A stretch of DNA of 6,702 nt from a bacterium. GTDB taxonomy: Bacteria; Ratteibacteria; UBA8468; B48-G9; JAFGKM01. Position 1 is the first letter of the stretch. Each line of letters begins with the position of its first letter. The stretch covers positions 1-6,702 of the forward strand of contig JAGGVW010000070.1 of assembly GCA_021157805.1 (NCBI GenBank). Direction: 5' to 3'. Below, piece by piece: positions 1-5,708 of this stretch. The position numbers were made by a program, and so were the translations under genes. Below the pieces are notes generated by a model. That model did no database searches. It worked only from the letters and a program-made list of their open reading frames with translations, and was not told the DNA's origin.

Positions 1-26
1 AAATTCTGAGGGAGGGAAGGTATAAT
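1..26 (+). promoter_or_regulatory. Promoter P1-A, -10 box only
   Basis: A perfect TATAAT lies at 21-26, preceded by a G-rich spacer. The -35 box falls just before the window start. It is inferred from copy B, where the same spacer follows TTGACA at 19 bases. Transcription would start near position 33 and run through a leader of roughly 180-240 bases to the pseudopilin gene. Confidence 0.6.
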
Positions 27-137
27 GTAGTTGTGTAATAGAAATGAAAGATTTGAAAACTTGAGAATAGAAAAGTAAAAGAAAAAAGATAAAGATATAG
101 TTGCAATTAAAAAACTTCTTATGTCGGGATTTTAGAA
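1..137 (+). repeat. Promoter/leader direct repeat, copy A (cut by window start)
   Basis: This segment matches 2897-3026 in the same orientation. Positions 1-57 are identical to 2897-2953, and 91-127 are identical to 2980-3016. The A-rich middle differs by substitutions and a few bases of length. The shared block starts in a promoter spacer, includes the -10 box, continues through an A-rich leader and ends near TTTTAGAA. The left end of copy A lies outside the window. Because it includes a promoter and transcribed leader but no coding sequence, it looks like a regulatory module that was duplicated or is shared by a regulon. An inverted pair ACTTCT (114-119) and AGAAGT (134-139) is present only in this copy. 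Confidence 0.9.
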
Positions 138-151
138 GTGGCGAAGTTGAC

Positions 152-178
152 TTGACAAATTCGGGGGGGGGGTAAAAT
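152..178 (+). promoter_or_regulatory. Promoter P2-A with ten-G spacer
   Basis: TTGACA is at 152-157 and TAAAAT at 173-178, with a 15-base spacer made of AAATTC-type sequence followed by ten consecutive G (163-172). The flanks TTGACAAATTC and ATGTAGTTGTG match promoter P1-B, so this is a shorter relative of the same promoter. The present 15-base spacing is below the usual 17, so gain of one or two G would be expected to strengthen it. It sits about 90 bases before the pseudopilin start and is probably its proximal promoter. Confidence 0.55.
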
Positions 179-200
179 GTAGTTGTGGAATAAAAAAGAG

Positions 201-218
201 AGGAGGTGAGAAAAGATG
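201..218 (+). promoter_or_regulatory. Upstream ribosome binding site and alternative start
   Basis: AGGAGGTGAG (201-210) stands 5 bases before an ATG at 216 that is in frame with the pseudopilin gene. Starting here would add 18 mostly basic residues in front of the canonical prepilin leader. The site is as good as the downstream one, so both starts could be used, or the upstream site may be a decayed duplicate. Confidence 0.4.
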
Positions 219-255
219 AGAGAGTTAAAAATGAAAAGAAAAAATTATAAAAGAA

Positions 256-265
256 AGGAGGTGAT
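256..265 (+). promoter_or_regulatory. Ribosome binding site deciding the pseudopilin start
   Basis: AGGAGGTGAT is fully complementary to the usual 16S rRNA 3' end. Its GGAGG core lies 8 bases before the ATG at 270. That start gives the short leader MKKNG typical of prepilins, so it is preferred over 216. Confidence 0.75.
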
Positions 266-269
266 AAAG

Positions 270-914
270 ATGAAAAAGAATGGCTTTACATTAATAGAGT
301 TGCTGGTAGTAATTGCTATCATAGCTATTCTTGCAGCGATGTTGCTACCAGTACTATCAAGAGCGAGAGAAAAAGCAAGACAGACTGTCTGTATTAATAA
401 TTTGAAGGAGATAGGACTTGGTGTAAGGATGTATATGGAAGATTGGGATGGTAAATTATGCTCTCGAATAGACAAGGATATTCATTTAGCACTTCCAACT
501 CTTACAGGTGCTTATACTAAAGGACATAGATATGTCTCACCCAAGTGTGTAGTATGTCCCAGTTGTTATCCTTATAGATGGGGAGTCTGCTCTTACTGGA
601 TAACTTATGGATTTAGAGCAGGACCATCACCATATTCATACGGTTTACTTAATTTAAAAAGAGCAGAAATACAATATAAACCATCTGACTATTGGTTAGC
701 CGGAGATTCGAGACATAAAAATTATTCTTATCAATATGCTCCTTTGGTATATAAATATGTGTGTAATTATGCCAACCTCCATTTAAGACATGGGGGTTTG
801 TGTAATATGTTATTTTTAGATGCACATGTGGAATCTTGTACTAAAGGAAGATTAAGAAAGATAGGTTTTACCTCAGCAATAGATGAAAATGGGAATATAG
901 TGAGTTTACCATAA
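270..914 (+). CDS. Type II secretion/type IV pilin-like pseudopilin (H-x9-DG family variant)
   Basis: The product of 214 residues is a prepilin-like protein that would be cleaved and N-methylated by a prepilin peptidase and held in the inner membrane or a pseudopilus. The leader MKKNG is followed by [17 protein letters not shown]: cleavage after Gly5, the conserved glutamate at Glu10 (mature +5), and one hydrophobic helix to about residue 28. The body has the family layout: [19 protein letters not shown] at 43-61, a VVCPSC segment at 94-99, and an ending RHGG...FLDAHV at 173-187. His174 and Asp184 are nine residues apart, but Ala185 replaces the usual Gly of the H-x9-DG signature. Nine cysteines are present. 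The start at 270 is chosen for its strong ribosome binding site and canonical leader; an in-frame start at 216 is possible. The next gene begins 26 bases downstream, so the two are probably cotranscribed. The family is expanded in PVC-type bacteria and individual roles are mostly unknown. Confidence 0.9.
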   Translation: MKKNGFTLIELLVVIAIIAILAAMLLPVLSRAREKARQTVCINNLKEIGLGVRMYMEDWDGKLCSRIDKDIHLALPTLTGAYTKGHRYVSPKCVVCPSCYPYRWGVCSYWITYGFRAGPSPYSYGLLNLKRAEIQYKPSDYWLAGDSRHKNYSYQYAPLVYKYVCNYANLHLRHGGLCNMLFLDAHVESCTKGRLRKIGFTSAIDENGNIVSLP

Positions 915-940
915 AAGATTTTATCAAAATGGAGGAGAAA

Positions 941-2146
941 ATGGGAAGGAGAGGTTTTTTGATTGTTTATTTTATCCTTTTTTCATTTTTATTTTCACAA
1001 AACAATCTTCCATATCCTGTGGGGAATAAATTCCCTTTTGGTTTATATTCATTTGATGTTAGGGATATAAAGGAAATGGCAGACACAGTAAAGTTTGGAT
1101 GGAATTTAGGTCATACATATGGAAACCAGATTTCTTTGTTAGAAAAATTGACTTCATGTAATATATATGGGTTTATTCGGTTGACAGGAAAAACAGAAGA
1201 AGAAGTAAAAAAAGAAATAGAACTGTATGGAAAATACGATGCAGTTTGTTGGTGGAGTTTACCAGAAGAAAGGAGATGGTGGATAAAGGAAGAATATGAG
1301 TGGATAAAAAATATGAGTAAATGGACAAGAAAATATGACCCAAAGAAAAGACCTAATTTAATGTATATTCCTAGCTCTTCCCCTCCTATTACAATTGCTA
1401 AATGGGCTCCTTATTTAGATATTTTCGTAATAGGTTGTTATACAGAAGCTGTATATAGACCTAGGGTTTGGGTTAGATGGAGAATTGAGTCAGTTATTAA
1501 AACACTTAAAGAAGCAGGATATAAAATTGGTCCTGATTATTTAAAGGGAGAAAAAACAGTAGTTGCTGTTTTGTGGTGTAGTTATAAATATAAGAAAGAA
1601 AAAGGGATATTAAACAAACAGGATATGATATCTCCAAGAGAAGCATACCATGATTTTTACTGTGCATTAGCATCAGGAGCAAAAGGGATTCTAATTTTTA
1701 GCTATTTTGCCCCTAAATATAACATATATCCTCTTTTAAGAAAAACATTGAATGCATATAATAAAGCAGTCTCTGAAATAAATAAATTTGGGTTAAGTGA
1801 TGTTCTTTTATTTGGGAAAGAAATACCTTTGGATTTTGAAATATTAAACCCAGAAAGTGGGAACAATATTGCTCCTTCATTTTATCCTTGGTTTGTAAAA
1901 AAAGAAGTTAAATTACCCTCTTTGACTTTGAAAGGGATTAAATGGAATAAAAACATTTATATTCTTGCGGTTCATTCAAATGAGTTCTCAAACTCTTTAA
2001 ATGTTAAAATCAAAGGACTACCGAAAAACTTTACAGAAGGGGAAGAATTATTAGAAAATAAAAAGATTAACATTGTTAATGGAGAATTTAAGGCTCATTT
2101 TGGCTGGTTAACAGTTCATATTTATAAGATTAAAGAAAAGGAATAG
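941..2146 (+). CDS. Secreted TIM-barrel, glycoside-hydrolase-like protein
   Basis: The product has 401 residues from this start. ATG at 929 is also in frame, but it overlaps the ribosome binding site GGAGGAG (931-937), so 941 is preferred. The N-terminus MGRR plus a hydrophobic stretch to about residue 18 and FLFS-Q is a signal peptide without a lipobox. The rest reads as a (beta/alpha)8 barrel: a WWSLPEE strand end at 104-110 with candidate acidic catalytic residues, YLDIFVIGCYTEA at 158-170, and a SPREAYHDFYCALASGAKGI segment at 232-251. This last pattern recurs in glycosidase-like barrel proteins. Residues from about 320 on look like a small beta-sandwich. Catalytic residues cannot be assigned with certainty and no named GH family is claimed. 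Its position 26 bases after a pseudopilin gene suggests cotranscription and an extracytoplasmic polysaccharide role, which is inference. Confidence 0.75.
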   Translation: MGRRGFLIVYFILFSFLFSQNNLPYPVGNKFPFGLYSFDVRDIKEMADTVKFGWNLGHTYGNQISLLEKLTSCNIYGFIRLTGKTEEEVKKEIELYGKYDAVCWWSLPEERRWWIKEEYEWIKNMSKWTRKYDPKKRPNLMYIPSSSPPITIAKWAPYLDIFVIGCYTEAVYRPRVWVRWRIESVIKTLKEAGYKIGPDYLKGEKTVVAVLWCSYKYKKEKGILNKQDMISPREAYHDFYCALASGAKGILIFSYFAPKYNIYPLLRKTLNAYNKAVSEINKFGLSDVLLFGKEIPLDFEILNPESGNNIAPSFYPWFVKKEVKLPSLTLKGIKWNKNIYILAVHSNEFSNSLNVKIKGLPKNFTEGEELLENKKINIVNGEFKAHFGWLTVHIYKIKEKE

Positions 2147-2189
2147 TAGAAAAGAGAATGCATGATTTTTAAAAGAGGAATAGTTTTGA

Positions 2190-2644
2190 ATGTTTTTCTT
2201 AATTGAGAGTTCTTTCAAATGTGAGTTAAAAAGAGAAGATTTGGCATTTTTTAAAAAAATACAGATATGATAAGAACAACTTAATATTTGAATTTTCCCC
2301 ACAAGAAATAGATGATTTATCTAAAAAAGATTTAATTTAAGTTAAGAGGGAACCCTAAATTCAAAAAGATGCAACTTTTGGTATTTGTCTTGAAACATTT
2401 CCGGGAGAGATTTCACCAATAACAAAAGATAATGTTGGAATAGCAATAAAAGAATACGAGAAGGAGTAGTTATAAATAACAATTCTTTATTAACTCCACA
2501 GAGTGATTTCACCATTGAGATGTTAATAAAGTTAAAAAAAAGATGCCGGTAATTATGAATTTTTATGGGGCTTTCGTATTTAAGTTGCATTCTATATTTA
2601 ATCTTGATTTCAAGCCGAACTTACCAATTTTAAAATCAATATAA
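2190..2644 (+). pseudogene. Decayed protein-coding remnant, family unknown
   Basis: Pieces of protein-like reading frame follow one another on the plus strand. ATG at 2190 opens a frame reading MFFLIESSFKCELKREDLAF. After the seven-A run 2253-2259 the next frame continues YRYDKNNLIFEFSPQEIDDL. That frame meets stops at 2338 and 2356, then reads ATFGICLETFPGEISPITKD to a stop at 2467. A shift near 2463 gives GVVINNNSLLTPQSDFTIEM. A further shift at the eight-A run 2534-2541 gives KMPVIMNFYGAFVFK and ends at 2642. Joined, they would encode roughly 150 residues. The composition looks like real protein rather than random AT-rich translation, but I do not recognise the family. No start with a good ribosome binding site is seen. 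The two A-run shifts could also be sequencing errors. Confidence 0.45.
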
Positions 2645-2776
2645 CTTTACATAAGACAATAGATTAACTCAAAAATCAATTTTCTAATTAGTGTTTATTA
2701 TAGAAAATAAAAAATCATCCCTCACCCTTATTCCTCTTCACTCCCAAATTCTTTACCTCGGTAAGTTCGGTTGAAA
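2608..2776. repeat. Short segment bounded by inverted repeats (MITE-like candidate)
   Basis: CCGAACTTACC at 2615-2625 is the exact reverse complement of GGTAAGTTCGG at 2760-2770. The match extends outward through TTTCAA / TTGAAA with one extra base on the left side, giving about 17 paired bases at the ends of a 169-base segment. Inside is an 8-bp hairpin, ATTTTCTA (2679-2686) with TAGAAAAT (2701-2708), and a pyrimidine-rich tract at 2717-2758. It has no coding capacity and its left end overlaps the last codons of the decayed frame. A clear target-site duplication is not visible. It may be a small non-autonomous insertion or a long-range RNA stem. Confidence 0.4.
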
Positions 2777-2826
2777 AAATTTTTATCCGTATGATTTCAT
2801 TAGAGAAAATTAAATACTTGACAGTT

Positions 2827-2847
2827 CCTTTTTATAGAAGGTTTTTT
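2827..2847 (+). terminator. Weak rho-independent terminator candidate
   Basis: CCTTTT and AGAAGG can pair, with one G-U pair, around a TAT loop, followed by six T at 2842-2847. The stem is short and AU-rich, so it is weak alone, but it lies just before a better terminator. Confidence 0.3.
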
Positions 2848-2862
2848 GTAATTCCTCCAATT

Positions 2863-2883
2863 CCTTATCTGATAAGGGTTTTT
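2863..2883 (+). terminator. Rho-independent terminator candidate
   Basis: CCTTATC (2863-2869) and GATAAGG (2871-2877) form a perfect 7-bp palindrome about one central base, followed by G and five T (2879-2883). The effective hairpin would be 5-6 bp with a 3-5 base loop. It lies 8 bases before the -35 box of P1-B. This suits insulation of the downstream operon from transcription arriving through the upstream unit. Confidence 0.5.
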
Positions 2884-2891
2884 CACATCTC

Positions 2892-2922
2892 TTGACAAAT
2901 TCTGAGGGAGGGAAGGTATAAT
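2892..2922 (+). promoter_or_regulatory. Promoter P1-B, near-consensus sigma70 type
   Basis: TTGACA (2892-2897) and TATAAT (2917-2922) are both perfect, separated by a 19-base purine-rich spacer containing GAGGGAGGGAAGG. The spacing is slightly long, which could make it activator-dependent or modest in strength. Transcription would start near 2929 and leave a leader of about 270 bases before the gene at 3198. Confidence 0.65.
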
Positions 2923-3026
2923 GTAGTTGTGTAATAGAAATGAAAGATTTGAACACTTAAAAATAGAAAAGAAAAATAAAAAGATATAGTTGCAATTAAA
3001 AAACTTCTTATGTCGGAATTTTAGAA
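2897..3026 (+). repeat. Promoter/leader direct repeat, copy B
   Basis: This is the second copy of the module at 1-137. The first 57 bases and a 37-base block (2980-3016, ending TTCTTATGTCGG) are identical between copies, with a variable A-rich middle. It precedes an operon unrelated in sequence to the pseudopilin unit. Copies A and B are direct repeats about 2.9 kb apart. The conserved second block lies about 60-95 bases after the predicted transcription start, so it would be leader RNA if P1 is active. Confidence 0.9.
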
Positions 3027-3039
3027 AATAATTGAAAAT

Positions 3040-3067
3040 TTGACAGGATAGATAAAAGGTATAAAAT
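3040..3067 (+). promoter_or_regulatory. Promoter candidate P2-B
   Basis: TTGACA (3040-3045) is followed at 16 bases by TAAAAT (3062-3067). It sits 13 bases after the end of repeat copy B; P2-A sits 14 bases after the end of copy A. The two loci therefore share a tandem P1-leader-P2 layout, although the P2 spacers differ completely (poly-G in A, AT-rich in B). Confidence 0.45.
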
Positions 3068-3197
3068 TTAAAGATAATATTTTTTATGAAAACTAAACTA
3101 TTAAAAAATTTCTTATGTCTGTTGAATTTCAATTTAATAGAGAAACTTCTTAATATAATTAAAAAATGGGAGAATAAATTATGAAAAGGGATATAAA
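3068..3197 (+). other. AT-rich leader before the helical-barrel gene
   Basis: The stretch has no long reading frame. It repeats the word seen in the leader repeat: TTAAAAAATTTCTTATGTCT at 3101-3120 resembles 2996-3015 and 107-126, and AAACTTCTTA recurs at 3143-3152. A small palindrome TTGAATTTCAA lies at 3122-3132. A GGGAGAA (3168-3174) precedes an ATG at 3181 that opens an 11-codon frame overlapping the main start. The main gene itself has only a modest AAAGGG before its ATG. Confidence 0.4.
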
Positions 3198-4226
3198 ATG
3201 TTTAAAGAATTGCTGAATGATTTTAAAATTCAGATTAATCATTTTGCAGAAAATGTAGCCCCACTTAATTTAGATAAAAAAACTTTAGGTAGTCCAGTGG
3301 TAGGTAAATATCTTGGCTATAAAAATGCTGATATCTGTTTTCCTCATAGATTTAATGACCCTTATCTTATAGGACTGTGTAATCTTTATATGGAAAGAAG
3401 AAGTAAAAGAATTCTAAACAGGATTAATGAAGTCACAGATTTTCTGCTTTATAGCCAGTTTAACAAAGAAGGTTTATGTAAATATTTGAATTTAAAAAAA
3501 GTAGAATGGGCAGGTGGATTTGCTGACCATAATTTTGACTGGGTAAATGGTGCAGGATATCACTGGCAGAAGTATGAACCACATCATCATGAAGATGCCT
3601 GTGCTGTTTATGCATTGATTAAATCATATGAAATTACTTCAAGGGAAGAAATTATAGATGCCTGCCGATTGTGGATTAAAAAGCAGTATCCTCAATATGG
3701 AAGATTTGAAGGTGTCTATAAAGGGCATAAGTATATATGGCAGAGTTATAGTCCAATTACTCCGGGGATAAAACCTCTTGCTGTGAATAATGTTCAGAGC
3801 CTTGTAGCAATGGCTTTATCATCAGCAGGATATTCTTTACAAAATGAAAAGTATCTAAACGATGCTCTATCACTCCTGATATACAATGTGAAGGACCAGT
3901 TTGAATCAGGTTTCTGGCATTACTTAGGAAAAGAGGCGGAAGAAGTTTTAAAAGTTGAAAGAAGTGATAGTAAGGAAGATAAAAGATTTATATATAATGT
4001 TAGTTATATGCAAGCACAAATATGGGAGATGCTAAACGCAATCACTTATTTAAAGAAAGGAGGGATTAGAATACCCAATATTTTGATGGATAGTTTGATA
4101 AAAGCGGACAAATTTTTAAAGAGCGTAGGATATACAAGAAGAATTGCAAAGACAGAAGAAAAAGCCATGGATGACGGATTTATACACAAAGATGGCGATA
4201 GAATAAAACTTTATTGGATAGTTTAA
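3198..4226 (+). CDS. Alpha/alpha-barrel-like cytoplasmic protein, substrate unknown
   Basis: The product of 342 residues has no signal peptide or membrane segment. It is predicted almost entirely helical, with repeating hairpins like those of six-hairpin (alpha/alpha) toroid enzymes such as unsaturated glucuronyl hydrolases, epimerases and lyases. Visible landmarks are GGFADHNFDW at 106-115, a polar cluster YEPHHHEDACAVYAL at 126-140, VNNVQSLVAMALSSAGYSL at 196-214, and RFIYNVSYMQAQIWEMLNAI at 263-282. The aromatic and His/Asp/Glu residues in the first two segments could line a substrate pocket. The length suits a single toroid domain. The start at 3198 has a weak AAAGGG site 7 bases upstream; the next methionine (residue 64) would remove conserved-looking sequence. 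It opens an operon whose next gene starts 15 bases downstream and also encodes a helical toroid. No specific family name is justified by eye. Confidence 0.8.
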   Translation: MFKELLNDFKIQINHFAENVAPLNLDKKTLGSPVVGKYLGYKNADICFPHRFNDPYLIGLCNLYMERRSKRILNRINEVTDFLLYSQFNKEGLCKYLNLKKVEWAGGFADHNFDWVNGAGYHWQKYEPHHHEDACAVYALIKSYEITSREEIIDACRLWIKKQYPQYGRFEGVYKGHKYIWQSYSPITPGIKPLAVNNVQSLVAMALSSAGYSLQNEKYLNDALSLLIYNVKDQFESGFWHYLGKEAEEVLKVERSDSKEDKRFIYNVSYMQAQIWEMLNAITYLKKGGIRIPNILMDSLIKADKFLKSVGYTRRIAKTEEKAMDDGFIHKDGDRIKLYWIV

Positions 4227-4241
4227 ATTAAGGAGGCAATT

Positions 4242-5708
4242 ATGGAAAAAGAAAAATTAGTAAAGAGATTAAAAGAAATATGTGATTTTATTTTAGACCA
4301 CCAAAAAGAAGATGGTCAGATTGATTTGGAAGAAGCACATTATATCTATCCTGCTGGATATAACATGAGGGCAATGGCAGCAGCCTACAAAATTACCAAA
4401 AAAGAAAAATATCTAAACGGTATCCTAAAATGGCTTGATTTGGTTTTTTCTCAGCAGAATAAGGATGGGAGTTTTTGGGCAAGTACCACTCAACTTGAGA
4501 ATTCTTACGGAAGGTTTGTTTCTGATACTGCAAATGGATTAAATGTTGTTTACAACATTTTGCCTTATCTTGATGAAGGAAGAAAAGAGAAATATCTTTC
4601 TGGATTAAAGAAATTTGTTAATTGGATAATTAAAGGAGAAGAAGGCAGGAGTTTTATTTTAGAAAATGGAGCGTGTGGTTGTGGAATCTACAAAGATGAT
4701 AAAGAGAGAGGAAGACCAGAGTGTCTTGAATGCACCGCTATTGCACTTTGCACATTTCTTACTCCATATTATAGGATTACTAAAAACACCCAGTATTTAC
4801 AAATTGCTACCAGAGCAGTTAAATATATTCTGTCCAAGCAGGAAAATAATGGAATTTATCCTTATATTTCCAAAGGGATGAATGTTCAGGCAGAAGGGGA
4901 TAGAATTATTCATGTCCTTCATTATGTTCTGGAAGGATTGGTATATTATTATGAACACTCAGGTATAGAATTTTTTGACCCTTTAGCAGTGGAAATTAGA
5001 CAGTCCATTAGAAAATCCTGCAGATGGCTTGTTGAAAATCAGGAAGAAAATGGTCGGTGGGGAAAGTCATCTTCTGGAAATGATGCAGCAAAGTTTGGCG
5101 GACTTCTTCTTCCTTTGAACTGGTATTTGAAAATGGCTCCTCAGGAAGAGTCATATAAAGAATATGCGGAAAAGGTAAAATTATCTGTTGAGAAAGCTGC
5201 TAAATTTCTACTTTCAGAAGAAGCAATAACAGAATATGGAATTTTAAGATTAATAAGGCAAAATGGTTTTGGAGGAATGGCTATTGCCGAGATAATCCAG
5301 CCGGGTATAACAATGGAAATTGGTTCTTTTGAGAAAATAGAAGAGGTTGCTGAGATAAAGGAGTTATTTCCAGTAGAGATATTAAAAATGCTTCCTGAAG
5401 CCGAATCTTCATTCCCTGGAATGAATGGCTGGGTTCATCAGGGTGAAAAGACACAAGTAGTATTCTGGTATTCAAAGGAAGGTTGTATCTGCAAGGAACA
5501 TTCTCATCCCTACCCTGAATGGGGAATAGTAGTATCAGGTTATACTGAAGTAACGATAGAAGGTGAAAAAAGAATATATCATAAGGGAGACAGTTTCTTT
5601 ATTCCTGCAAATGCAAGGCACAGTTCAAAGATGAGTAAGAATTACCGCGCAATAGATATATTTGCTTCTCCTTCCCATATTAAAATTAAAAAAGGAGGTG
5701 GAGTATGA
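4242..5708 (+). CDS. Helical toroid protein fused to C-terminal cupin domain
   Basis: The product of 488 residues is preceded by AAGGAGG 5 bases before the ATG. Residues 1 to about 330 are helical hairpins punctuated by four Gln/Gly/aromatic turns: QKEDGQ near 21, QQNKDGSFW at 71-79, QENNGIYPY at 200-208 and QEENGRW at 267-273. These recall terpenoid-cyclase or alpha/alpha-toroid repeats. A cysteine cluster lies at Cys145, Cys147, Cys161, Cys164 and Cys170, in a CxC-x13-CxxC arrangement that could bind metal. The C-terminal domain (about 394-476) is a textbook cupin. Motif 1 is H420-x-H422-x3-E426-x6-G433, and motif 2 runs G449 to H460 with P455 and N457. All four usual metal ligands (His420, His422, Glu426, His460) are present. 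The cupin may be a metal-dependent isomerase, dioxygenase or sugar sensor. The stop overlaps the next start by 4 bases, so the products are probably made in step. Confidence 0.82.
   Translation: MEKEKLVKRLKEICDFILDHQKEDGQIDLEEAHYIYPAGYNMRAMAAAYKITKKEKYLNGILKWLDLVFSQQNKDGSFWASTTQLENSYGRFVSDTANGLNVVYNILPYLDEGRKEKYLSGLKKFVNWIIKGEEGRSFILENGACGCGIYKDDKERGRPECLECTAIALCTFLTPYYRITKNTQYLQIATRAVKYILSKQENNGIYPYISKGMNVQAEGDRIIHVLHYVLEGLVYYYEHSGIEFFDPLAVEIRQSIRKSCRWLVENQEENGRWGKSSSGNDAAKFGGLLLPLNWYLKMAPQEESYKEYAEKVKLSVEKAAKFLLSEEAITEYGILRLIRQNGFGGMAIAEIIQPGITMEIGSFEKIEEVAEIKELFPVEILKMLPEAESSFPGMNGWVHQGEKTQVVFWYSKEGCICKEHSHPYPEWGIVVSGYTEVTIEGEKRIYHKGDSFFIPANARHSSKMSKNYRAIDIFASPSHIKIKKGGGV
5694..5707 (+). 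promoter_or_regulatory. Ribosome binding site and coupled start of the amidohydrolase
   Basis: GGAGGTG (5694-5700) lies inside the end of the upstream gene, and the ATG at 5705 overlaps its TGA stop (ATGA). This arrangement favours translational coupling between the toroid-cupin protein and the amidohydrolase. Confidence 0.7.

Noticed and set aside
2342..2590. Minus-strand open frame of 82 codons opposite the decayed gene
   Set aside because: Low-complexity Leu/Phe/Ile-rich translation; the plus-strand pieces look more protein-like.
2818..2823. TTGACA as a promoter -35 box
   Set aside because: No -10-like sequence follows at 15-19 bases; the region instead forms terminator-like hairpins.
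2901..2916. G-quadruplex in the promoter spacer
   Set aside because: Only two GGG runs are present in this copy, too few for a canonical intramolecular quadruplex.
2800..3132. Minus-strand open frame of 110 codons
   Set aside because: It runs through the promoter/leader repeat, is dominated by Phe, Asn and Lys as expected from AT-rich noncoding DNA, and has no convincing ribosome binding site.
3154..3159. TATAAT close to the helical-barrel gene as a third promoter
   Set aside because: No acceptable -35 box lies 15-19 bases upstream; in such AT-rich sequence an isolated TATAAT is expected by chance.
4666..4881. 71-codon plus-strand frame inside the toroid-cupin gene
   Set aside because: It is an out-of-frame shadow of a well-supported gene with no ribosome binding site of its own.
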